A stretch of 64,000 bases of DNA, taken from positions 45,734 to 109,733 of the forward strand of contig CAMCZZ010000010.1 in the NCBI GenBank assembly GCA_945888375.1, in the 5' to 3' direction. Positions within the stretch are counted from its first letter, which is position 1. Each line of letters opens with the position of its first letter. The position numbers and the translations under genes were made by a program. Positions 8,181 to 15,834 of this stretch are shown piece after piece. The notes below the pieces were generated by a model, which had not been told where the DNA came from, searched no databases, and was given only the letters and a program-made list of their open reading frames with translations. This DNA is from Akkermansia muciniphila. GTDB taxonomy: Bacteria > Verrucomicrobiota > Verrucomicrobiia > Opitutales > Opitutaceae.

Positions 8181-9242
8181 ATGTGGAAGCTCGAGCACCG
8201 CGCCTATCGCCTGCCTTTTCGGGCGGTGGTGCGCACCGCGCATGGACCATGGGGTGAGCGCGAGGGTTTTTTGATCCGGTTGGCACGGGCGGACGCAGAG
8301 GCGCGGCCGGATGTGGGCTGGGGCGAGGTGGCGCCGCTGCCGTGGTTTGGCACCGAGAGCGTCGCCGAGGCCGGGGCGGCGTTGGCCGGGCTGCGCGGGG
8401 AGGCGCGGGATCTGGGGGATGCGCTCGCCCGGGTGCCGGGGGCCTGTGGAGCCACGCGGGCGGGTTTGGTGGCCGCGTGGGCCCAGGCCATGGAGGCGGA
8501 CGGCCACGGGGCGGACCTGCCGGCGGTGAGGTCTTTGCCGGTGGCGGCTTTGCTGCCGGCGGGGCGGGGGGCGCTCGAAGCGGCGGGATCGGCCCTTGAG
8601 CTGGGTTATCGCGTTTTCAAATGGAAGGTCGGTGTCGCGGCGGCGGCGGAGGAGCTCCCGTTGCTCGATGACTTGCTTGGGTGTTTGCCGTCGGGCGCCA
8701 AGCTGCGGCTCGATGCCAACGGGGCCTGGGATCGGCGCACCGCTGAGCGCTGGCTGGCGGCGGCGACGGAGCGGCCCATCGAGTATGTTGAGCAACCGGT
8801 CGCGGCGGACACGCGGGGGGCGGAGGATCTCTTGCGCGGGCTGGCGGAGGATTATCCGGTGACTCTGGCGCTGGACGAATCGCTCGGCGGGGCGGGGGAT
8901 ATCGACCGCTGGCTGGCGGCGGGCTGGCGGGGGGTCTGGGTCATCAAGCCCGCCCTGCTCGGCGAACCCGGGGCGGTGCTGGCGAGACTGGTGGCGGCCG
9001 GGGCGGATCTGGTCTTTGGCTCCGCTCTGGAGACCCGCGTCGGGGCGCGGGCGGGCTTGCGTCTGGCTTTTGAGCACGCCGAGCGCTGGGCGGCGTCGGG
9101 CGGAAAGGCCCGCGCGCTTGGCTACGGGGTCTGGCCGCTCTTCGCGGAGGCGCGGGCGGACGGACCGGCGACGGGGCCCTTTGTGCGACGCGAGGACGTG
9201 GCGCGGATCAACGCGGAGGAATTATGGAACGTGCTCGGTTGA
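8181..9242 (+). CDS. menC: o-Succinylbenzoate synthase (enolase superfamily)
   Basis: Dehydrates SHCHC to o-succinylbenzoate in menaquinone synthesis. It has 353 residues. Enolase-superfamily catalytic residues are visible: Lys147 and Lys149 (FKWKVG), Asp178 (LRLDANGAW), Glu204 (YVEQPV), Asp232 (LALDESLGG) and Lys256 (VIKPALLG). The start is set at the ATG at 8181, where similarity begins (MWKLEHRAYRLPF); an upstream GTG at 8142 in frame is less likely. Its 3' end overlaps menE by 19 bp, and this partnership supports MenC over a dipeptide epimerase, which shares the same motifs. Other men genes are not in the window. Confidence 0.88.
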   Translation: MWKLEHRAYRLPFRAVVRTAHGPWGEREGFLIRLARADAEARPDVGWGEVAPLPWFGTESVAEAGAALAGLRGEARDLGDALARVPGACGATRAGLVAAWAQAMEADGHGADLPAVRSLPVAALLPAGRGALEAAGSALELGYRVFKWKVGVAAAAEELPLLDDLLGCLPSGAKLRLDANGAWDRRTAERWLAAATERPIEYVEQPVAADTRGAEDLLRGLAEDYPVTLALDESLGGAGDIDRWLAAGWRGVWVIKPALLGEPGAVLARLVAAGADLVFGSALETRVGARAGLRLAFEHAERWAASGGKARALGYGVWPLFAEARADGPATGPFVRREDVARINAEELWNVLG

Positions 9243-10387
9243 TCGCGGGGCTGCGGGAGTTCGCGGGGGCTGCGCTCGTCGAGCGCGACGGCGCCTGTTT
9301 CCTGATCGATCCTGGCTGGGGTGAACGCGAGCGCGCCCAATGGGCGGTGCTGGCGGCCCGCCGTCCGGCGGACTGGGACGGGCGGCGCGGCTGGCTCTGT
9401 GTGCCGACCGGTGGTTCGTCGGGCGCGATGAAACTCGCGCGCCACGACGAATTGACGCTCGGAGCGGCGGCGGCGGGCTTTGCCGCGCACTTCGGGGTGG
9501 GGCGGGTGGATGCGCTCGGCGTGCTCCCGCCCTGGCATGTGAGCGGGTTGCTGGCCTGGGCGCGCTGCGCGTGGACCGGCGGGGTGTATCGGGCGGCGCG
9601 CTGGAAGGACGTCGAGGCGGGCGGGGCGCGGCCGCCGGGCGCGGGCGGGTTTGTCTCGCTCGTGCCGACCCAGCTGGCGCGTTTGCTGGGCGATGCCGAG
9701 GCAGAGGCGTGGTTGCGGGGCTTTGGGGCGGTGTTGATCGGCGGCGGGCCGGTGTGGCCGGACCTGCTGGCGCGGGCGCGAGCGGCGGGCATCCCGGGGG
9801 CCTTGGGCTACGGCTCGACCGAGACGGCCGCGATGGTGGCCTCGCAGCGGCCGGAGGAATTTTTAGCGGGCGACGACACGGCGGGGCGGACGCTGCCGCA
9901 CGTGAACGTCGCGGTGGGTGACGACGGCCGGCTCACGGTGGCGGGGGCGAGTGTGTTTCGCGGCTACTGGCCGGACGAGCGGGCGGGGGCGGAGGGAGCG
10001 TGGAGGACGGATGATCTGGGCGAGATCGACTCGCTCGGGCGGGTGCGGGTGTCGGGGCGAGCGGATGCGTTGATCATCACCGGCGGCGAAAAAGTGAATC
10101 CGAACGAGGTGGAGGAGGCGTTGCGACTGGCGGCGGGCGCGGCGTGGACGGAGGTCGCGGTGGTGGGCGTGCCGCACCCGGAGTGGGGCGAGGAGGTGGT
10201 CGCGCTCTTTGTGCCAGCGCCTGGGTGGCGGGATTTCGAGGCCGAGGTGCGGGCGTGGTTGGCCCAGGGTCTGGCGGTGGCGAAGCATCCCAAGCGCTAC
10301 GTCGCGGTCGCGGTTGAGCACTGGCCGGTCAATGCCAGCGGCAAACGGGACCGGGCGGCCTTGCGGGACCTGGCGAGGGTTGGGTGA
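9224..10387 (+). CDS. menE: o-Succinylbenzoate-CoA ligase (AMP-forming)
   Basis: ANL-superfamily ligase that activates o-succinylbenzoate with ATP and CoA, the step after MenC. It has 387 residues, short for the superfamily but usual for compact MenE proteins. Motifs: phosphate-binding loop PTGGSSGAMK (about 64-73), GYGSTETAAM, hinge region TDDLGEIDSLGRVRVSGR, and C-terminal catalytic lysine motif VNASGKRDR. The start overlaps the end of menC, and GGAGGA stands a few nucleotides before the ATG, consistent with translational coupling. The gene converges on dnaE with 15 bp between stops. Confidence 0.9.
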   Translation: MERARLIAGLREFAGAALVERDGACFLIDPGWGERERAQWAVLAARRPADWDGRRGWLCVPTGGSSGAMKLARHDELTLGAAAAGFAAHFGVGRVDALGVLPPWHVSGLLAWARCAWTGGVYRAARWKDVEAGGARPPGAGGFVSLVPTQLARLLGDAEAEAWLRGFGAVLIGGGPVWPDLLARARAAGIPGALGYGSTETAAMVASQRPEEFLAGDDTAGRTLPHVNVAVGDDGRLTVAGASVFRGYWPDERAGAEGAWRTDDLGEIDSLGRVRVSGRADALIITGGEKVNPNEVEEALRLAAGAAWTEVAVVGVPHPEWGEEVVALFVPAPGWRDFEAEVRAWLAQGLAVAKHPKRYVAVAVEHWPVNASGKRDRAALRDLARVG

Positions 10388-10402
10388 AGCGGGCGGCGGG
10401 GT

Positions 10403-13400
10403 TCAGTTGCGCTTCGGGCCCCACTTGCGGTCGTTTTTAAGTTCCAGCCGCTTGGTCTCGACTTGGAGTCCGGCGACGGCGGGGTGGCGACGGAGGAGCT
10501 TATAGGCGTCGGGGTGGAAACGGAAGCCGAGCGCGGAGCTGGCCTCGCCGATGGCGGCGACGCGGTCGGCGAACAGAAAGCCGAGGTCGATCCGGGTGTC
10601 GCCGGGGTGCCGGTCGAGGGTCTCGCGCAGCAGCCGCACAAACTCAGTCGTGCCGGCTTGGCCGGGGTGGAGCAACCAGCGGATGCGGCGCACGTGGGAC
10701 TGGGTGTAAGCGGGTAGCGGATACGCCTCCTTCACGTTGATGCGCGGGCCCTCCTGACCGACGATGATGGTGCCCAGGACGCAAATCAGGGCGTTCTCCG
10801 CCAGAACGGTCCCGTGGGCGGCGAAGGCGTCGGCGAACATATTTAGCCCGATGGTGGCGTGGCGGGTCTGGAGGGTGAAGGCCATCCACGGGCGGTTGTC
10901 CTTTTTGGCCAGTTTCTTCTGGAGTGATCCGGCGATGCCGCAGAGGCGGAACTCGGTGCGGTCGTCCTGCTCCAGCAACTCGGAAACGGGGAAGGTGTCC
11001 ATGGCCTCGATCAGGCCGGCGTAGGCGTCGAGGGGGTGGCCGGAGACGTAAAAGCCAAGGAGCTCCTTCTCGAACTGGAGAAGGGTGGAGGCGTTGAAGG
11101 CCAGGGTGGTGGTCGGGCCTTTGTTTTTGGGGGAGAGGGCCGGAGCGGGCGCTGCCTTTGCACTTGAAGCAGCCGGGGCGGGCGCGAGGAGATCGCCGAA
11201 GCCGCCGTCGGCAGGCTGGCCGCCCGCGGGGGCAGGCGCAGCGGGGGTGGAGGGGCGGAAATGCTTCAGGATCTGGTCAAACTCCGCGGCGAGTTTCTCG
11301 GGAGGGGGAGGCGGCTGGGCGGTGAGTTCTACCCCGAAATCAAAGGCGAGGGTCTCGGCGCGAGGGGCGGTCTCGACGGGTTTGCCGGCGGGGGCGTCCT
11401 TGCGGAGGGAGGGGTATTTGCGAACGAGGTCGGCGAGGGCCTCGAGATGGGCGTCGATGGAAGCGTAGAGTTCTTCGCGCGGGGCCCCGGAGAAATCGAA
11501 GGCGCCGGTGGCGACGAGGCACTCGACCACGCGTTTGTTCAAGGCGCGGCTATCAACGCGCAGGAGGAAGTCGCGGAAATCGCGGAAGGGACCGCGGGCC
11601 TCGCGCTCGGCGAGGATCTTTTGCCCGGCCTGCTCGCCGACGCCCTTGATGCCGGCGAGCCCGAAGCGGATCCATGCGGATGGAGCGGACGAGGATGGAG
11701 CCCCGGGCGGGACACCCTGGGCGGCACCCCCGAAGGCTGCGCTCGCCGTAGCGGCGGAGGCGGTCTTGAAGACCGGCGTGAAGGTCTCGCGGCTTTCGTT
11801 GATATCGGGGCCGAGCACGGTGATGCCCATGGCCTCGGCCTCGGCGATGAAGTGGGCCACCTTCTCGGCGTTGCCCAGCTCGGCCGTCAGCACGGCGGCC
11901 ATGAACTGCACCGGGTAGTTGGCCTTCAGATACGCGGTGTGGTAGGCGATGACGGCGTAGGCGGCGGAGTGGGACTTGTTGAAGCCGTATTGGGCGAACT
12001 TGTTCAGGAGGTCAAAGATCTCGTTGGACTTGGCCTCGGCGATGCCGTGGAGCTTTTTGGCGCCATCGACGAACTTCACGCGTTCCTTGGCCATGGCGTC
12101 GGCGTCCTTCTTGCCCATGGCGCGGCGCAACATGTCGGCGCCGCCGAGGGTGTAGCCTCCGATCACGCGGGCGCACTCCATCACCTGTTCCTGGTAAACG
12201 ATCACGCCAAACGTTTCCTGCAGGACGGGCTCGAGCAGCGGGTGGGGATAGGTGATGGCGGCGGGATCTTTTTTGCCGCGGGCGTAGTCGGGGATGAAGG
12301 CCATCGGGCCCGGGCGGTAGAGGGCGGAGATGGCGTTGATGTCGTCGATGGTCGAGATGCCGACCTGGCGGGCGGCGCCCTGCATGCCGCCGGACTCGAG
12401 CTGGAAGACGCCGATGGTCTTGCCGGCGTTGAGCAGCTCGTAGGTCTTGGGGTCGTCGAGCCCCAGCTTTTCGAGGTCGAAGGCGGGAGCGGCGGTCAGG
12501 CGGACGTTCTCGACCGCGTCGGCGAGCACGGTGAGCGTCTTGAGACCGAGAAAGTCCATCTTCAGCAGGCCGAGTTTGCCGACCGCGTTCATATCGAACT
12601 GCACGGTCACATCGCCTTCTTGCGAGGTGAGCGGGACGAAGTTTTCCAGGGGCTGGTCCGTGATGATGATGCCGGCAGCGTGTTTGCCGGTATTGCGCAC
12701 CATGCCCTCGAGCACGAGGCCCTGGTCGATGATTTTTTTGGCGACGGGGTTGCGGTCGTATTCGCCCTTTAGCTCGGCGGATTTTTTCAACGAATCCTCG
12801 AGGGAGATGTTCAGCTCGTCGGGGATCATCTTCGCGAGGCGGTCGGCCTCGGCGAAGGGCAGATCGTGGACGCGGGCGACGTCGCGCACGACCATCTTGG
12901 CGCCGAGGGTGCCGTAGGTGATGATATTGGCGACGCAGGCGTTGCCGTATTTCTGGCGGACGTAATCAATCACCTCGCCGCGGCGGCGCATGCAGAAATC
13001 GATGTCGAAGTCGGGCGGCGACACGCGTTCGGGGTTGAGGAAGCGCTCGAAGAGCAGGCCAAAGCGGATGGGGTCGATGTTGGTGATGCCGAGCAGGTAG
13101 GCGACGAGGCAACCGGCGCCGGAGCCGCGGCCGGGGCCGACGGGGATGGCGTGTTCGCGGGCCCAGTTGATAAAATCCCACACGACCAGGAAATAGTCGT
13201 CGAAGCCGGTCACGTGGATGATGGCCAGTTCGTAGCCGGTGCGCAGCACGAGCAGTTCGTCGGCGGCGAGGCCGGAGTAATCGGGCGGGGCGGGTTTCTG
13301 GCCGGCGGGCAGGTTTTGCAGTTTCGCGAGGCGTTCGGCGACGATGGCGCGCGCGGCAACGGCCGCGTAATCGTGACCGTAGCGGCTGTTCAGGCCTTTG

Positions 13401-14359
13401 ACGCAGAGTTGAAGCAGGTAGGCGGAGGCGGCATCCTTCGGCTCGGCGTGGGCGGATAACAACTCGGGCGGGAGCGGGTAACGCGGGTAGCGTTCGGACC
13501 CCTTCGGGAAGGGGATTTTCACGTCGCACATCTCGGCGACGAGGCGGGTGTTGGTCAGTGACTCGGGGACCTCGCCGAACAATTTCAGCATCTCGTCGGC
13601 GGACTTCAGGTAAAAGGCCGAGGAGTCGAAGCGCATGCGTTTCGCCTCGGCGACCTTCGAGCCGGTCTGGATGCAGAGGAGGGTATCGTGGGAGGCGGCG
13701 TCGGCCTCGCGGACGTAGTGAACGTCGTTGGAGCAGATTACCTTCAAGTTGAACTCCTCGGCAAGGGCGAGGAGGCCGGGAATGATCTGGCGCTGCTCGG
13801 GGATGCCGTGGTCCTGAATCTCGACGAAGTAGTTCTCGCGGCCGAAGATCTCAACATAGCGGGCGCAGGCGGAGCGGGACTCGGCCTCGCGGCCGTGCAT
13901 CAGGTGTTGCGGCACCTCGGCGGCCAGGCAGCCGGTGAAGCCGATCAGGCCGCCCGCGTATTTCGCGAGGGTGGGCAGGTCGGTGCGCGGCTTGTAATAA
14001 AAGCCCTGGAGGTGCGAATCGGAGACGAGTTTGAGCAGGTTCTCGTAGCCCTTCAGATCCTTGGCGAGGACGCCCAGGTGGAAGTAGTTTTTGCCGTCCT
14101 CGGATTTGCCGGTTTTTTCCAGACGGGAGCCGGGGGCGACATAGAGTTCGCAGCCGACGAGCGGTTTGAGGTTGGCGGCTTTGGCGGCATTGAAAAATTC
14201 GATGGTGCCAAAAAGGTTCCCGTGGTCGGTAAGCGCGACGGCGCTTTGGCCGAGCTCGGTCGTGCGCTTCATCAGCCGGTCGATTTTGCAGGCTCCGTCG
14301 AGCAGGCTGTAATCGGAATGGACGTGGAGGTGGACGAAATCGGAGGCGGCGATCGACAC
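10403..14359 (-). CDS. dnaE: DNA polymerase III alpha subunit
   Basis: Replicative polymerase catalytic subunit, 1318 residues from a GTG at 14359. Order: PHP domain (opens DFVHLHVHSDYSLLDG), C-family polymerase core with the catalytic aspartates of PPDFDIDF (encoded near 12996-13019), helix-hairpin-helix region, OB fold and C-terminal tau-binding domain. Two Ala/Pro/Ser-rich stretches are not typical of DnaE: about 30 residues encoded near 11675-11780, just before IRFGLAGIKGVGE, and a longer linker encoded near 11110-11310. The frame continues 83 codons upstream, but that part overlaps rpsU antisense and lacks similarity. The exact start is uncertain (GTG or nearby TTG). Confidence 0.96.
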   Translation of the reverse strand: MSIAASDFVHLHVHSDYSLLDGACKIDRLMKRTTELGQSAVALTDHGNLFGTIEFFNAAKAANLKPLVGCELYVAPGSRLEKTGKSEDGKNYFHLGVLAKDLKGYENLLKLVSDSHLQGFYYKPRTDLPTLAKYAGGLIGFTGCLAAEVPQHLMHGREAESRSACARYVEIFGRENYFVEIQDHGIPEQRQIIPGLLALAEEFNLKVICSNDVHYVREADAASHDTLLCIQTGSKVAEAKRMRFDSSAFYLKSADEMLKLFGEVPESLTNTRLVAEMCDVKIPFPKGSERYPRYPLPPELLSAHAEPKDAASAYLLQLCVKGLNSRYGHDYAAVAARAIVAERLAKLQNLPAGQKPAPPDYSGLAADELLVLRTGYELAIIHVTGFDDYFLVVWDFINWAREHAIPVGPGRGSGAGCLVAYLLGITNIDPIRFGLLFERFLNPERVSPPDFDIDFCMRRRGEVIDYVRQKYGNACVANIITYGTLGAKMVVRDVARVHDLPFAEADRLAKMIPDELNISLEDSLKKSAELKGEYDRNPVAKKIIDQGLVLEGMVRNTGKHAAGIIITDQPLENFVPLTSQEGDVTVQFDMNAVGKLGLLKMDFLGLKTLTVLADAVENVRLTAAPAFDLEKLGLDDPKTYELLNAGKTIGVFQLESGGMQGAARQVGISTIDDINAISALYRPGPMAFIPDYARGKKDPAAITYPHPLLEPVLQETFGVIVYQEQVMECARVIGGYTLGGADMLRRAMGKKDADAMAKERVKFVDGAKKLHGIAEAKSNEIFDLLNKFAQYGFNKSHSAAYAVIAYHTAYLKANYPVQFMAAVLTAELGNAEKVAHFIAEAEAMGITVLGPDINESRETFTPVFKTASAATASAAFGGAAQGVPPGAPSSSAPSAWIRFGLAGIKGVGEQAGQKILAEREARGPFRDFRDFLLRVDSRALNKRVVECLVATGAFDFSGAPREELYASIDAHLEALADLVRKYPSLRKDAPAGKPVETAPRAETLAFDFGVELTAQPPPPPEKLAAEFDQILKHFRPSTPAAPAPAGGQPADGGFGDLLAPAPAASSAKAAPAPALSPKNKGPTTTLAFNASTLLQFEKELLGFYVSGHPLDAYAGLIEAMDTFPVSELLEQDDRTEFRLCGIAGSLQKKLAKKDNRPWMAFTLQTRHATIGLNMFADAFAAHGTVLAENALICVLGTIIVGQEGPRINVKEAYPLPAYTQSHVRRIRWLLHPGQAGTTEFVRLLRETLDRHPGDTRIDLGFLFADRVAAIGEASSALGFRFHPDAYKLLRRHPAVAGLQVETKRLELKNDRKWGPKRN

Positions 14360-14436
14360 GTGGGCAAGGCAAGGGGTGTGGGCGGCGGCGGCAAGCGTCC
14401 GGGTGGAAGGAAGCGAAGTTTGCTTTAAAAATGCCG

Positions 14437-14465
14437 TTGACGTGCGGAGGTGCGGCCGGTTGTTT
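14437..14465 (+). promoter_or_regulatory. Candidate sigma-70-type promoter of rpsU
   Basis: TTGACG at 14437-14442, a 17-bp spacer and a poor -10 (TTGTTT, 14460-14465), 36 bp before the rpsU start. The -35 is good and the -10 is weak; the same arrangement (TTGACA, GGCCGG, TTT) precedes secG. Confidence 0.3.
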
Positions 14466-14501
14466 CTCAATTTTTTCCAAAACCCTGCCGTCACCTTTCC
14501 C

Positions 14502-14699
14502 ATGTCCATCGAGATCAAAATCCGCAAAAACGAGCCCGTCGACCGCGCCTTGCGTCGCATGAAGAAGAAGCTGGAGCGCGAGAACATCATTAAAGACGTG
14601 CGCGCCAAGCGTTACTACGAGAAGCCCACCGAGCGTCGCCGCCGCAAGGAGAAGGTCATGGCCTTCACCAACATGCTGCGCCGCCGTTACGCCGAGTGA
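14502..14699 (+). CDS. rpsU: 30S ribosomal protein bS21
   Basis: 65-residue basic ribosomal protein of the small-subunit platform near the 16S 3' tail. The sequence opens MSIEIKIRKNEPVDRALRRM and ends NMLRRRYAE, standard bS21. The ATG at 14502 is chosen by similarity; the frame is open 42 codons further upstream without homology. The leader before the ATG is pyrimidine-rich (ACCTTTCCC) and has no Shine-Dalgarno. It is divergent from dnaE and followed by a strong terminator. Confidence 0.98.
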   Translation: MSIEIKIRKNEPVDRALRRMKKKLERENIIKDVRAKRYYEKPTERRRRKEKVMAFTNMLRRRYAE

Positions 14700-14738
14700 T
14701 TCTCGCGGGCCTTTGCCCGCCCTGGCAGTTTTTTTACT

Positions 14739-14780
14739 TAAATCCGTGGGGGCGAACGATTCGCCTTCACGGATTTTTTT
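14739..14780 (+). terminator. Strong intrinsic terminator after rpsU
   Basis: Near-perfect stem AAATCCGTG...CACGGATTT with inner GGCGAA/TTCGCC and a loop of about 3 nt, followed by TTTTTTT. A smaller stem GCGGGC/GCCCGC at about 14705-14720, also followed by a T-run, lies between the rpsU stop and this hairpin. Confidence 0.9.
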
Positions 14781-14850
14781 ATTTTTTACGGGTTGCAATG
14801 CGACTTTTGTTCTCTGGGTTTTGAGTGTCCCTTTTGTTTAACCGCTCCGC

Positions 14851-15804
14851 GTGAAGCCCCTTCTTGCCTTATCGACCTGCTGGAACTCGTTCCGTCACCA
14901 TGACGGATACCAGATGCTACGTGAGATCGCCGATCTCGGTTTCACTCATGCGGAGCTGAGTCACGGCATACGTATCGTATTGGTTCCGGGGATATTGCGG
15001 GCAGTCGAAGAGGGGTTTATCAAGATCAGCTCGACCCACAATTTCTGCCCCTTGCCGGCGGGGATCACGCAAGCGGCGCCGAATCTCTTCGAGCCTTCGG
15101 CCGACGATCCCAAGGAGCACTCGCAATGGTTGCGGCAGTCGAAGCGATCCTTGGATTTCGCGGCGCAGGTGGGGGCCAAGGCCTGTGTTTTCCACCTAGG
15201 GAGCGTGCATTTCTGGTTTTGGCGACCCTCGGTTCGGTTGCATGACTACCTGCAAAAGCACCCCGGTGCGACGGTGCAGAGCGATCCGGACTATGCCCGC
15301 CGCCTAAATAAGGCCGTGACGACTTTGCGGGGGCGGATGCCGGACTTTTGGCACCAAACGATCAAGAGCTTGCAGGAGGTGCATGCCTATGCGCTCGAGC
15401 GGGGCATTCGCATCGGCTGCGAGAATCGGGAGAAGCTGGAGGAGTTGCCGATGGATGCCGATTTCCCCGCGCTCTTCGAGGCCTTGGGCGCGGAGACGGC
15501 GTGCGGCTACTGGCACGACACCGGCCATGCCCACATCAAACATGGTCTGGGCCTGCTCAATCACCGGGAGCATCTGGCGCAAAATGCTTCGCGCGCGCTG
15601 GGCTTTCACCTCCATGATGTGAACGATAAAGCCAAGGATCACCAAGCCGTGGGCGCGGGCGAGGTGGATTTCGAAATGGTGAGTTCCTTCTGGCGTCCCG
15701 AGCATCTTTTGACTCTCGAGTTGAGTCCCTGTGTGACGGTGGAGGAGGTGGTGGACTCGAAGCTGCGCATCGAGGCGCTGATCGCCCGGCGTTTTCCGGC
15801 CTGA
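14851..15804 (+). CDS. Sugar phosphate isomerase/epimerase-like TIM barrel protein
   Basis: 317 residues with the xylose-isomerase-like (AP endonuclease 2) TIM-barrel pattern. Probable metal ligands: Glu in IGCENREK, Asp/His in YWHDTGHAHIKHG, His/Asp in FHLHDVND and Glu in LLTLELSPCV. The start is a GTG at 14851 (VKPLLALSTCWNSFRHHDGY). Family members isomerise or epimerise sugars or inositol derivatives, or are endonucleases; nothing in the neighbourhood narrows the substrate. It stands alone between the rpsU terminator and the convergent ABC transporter gene. Confidence 0.82.
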   Translation: MKPLLALSTCWNSFRHHDGYQMLREIADLGFTHAELSHGIRIVLVPGILRAVEEGFIKISSTHNFCPLPAGITQAAPNLFEPSADDPKEHSQWLRQSKRSLDFAAQVGAKACVFHLGSVHFWFWRPSVRLHDYLQKHPGATVQSDPDYARRLNKAVTTLRGRMPDFWHQTIKSLQEVHAYALERGIRIGCENREKLEELPMDADFPALFEALGAETACGYWHDTGHAHIKHGLGLLNHREHLAQNASRALGFHLHDVNDKAKDHQAVGAGEVDFEMVSSFWRPEHLLTLELSPCVTVEEVVDSKLRIEALIARRFPA

Positions 15805-15834
15805 GGCGGCCTGGCCGCTGGGGCGGAAGCGACC

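Noticed and set aside
11731..11780. Third copy of the structured repeat inside dnaE (GCTCGCCGTAGCGGCGGAGG)
   Set aside because: Shares only a few GC-rich words with the 18.5/26.7-kb core, needs gaps and lacks the pairing segments.
11261..12772. 503-codon plus-strand frame inside dnaE
   Set aside because: Gly/Val/Glu-rich antisense shadow of dnaE codons; dnaE motifs on the other strand are unambiguous.
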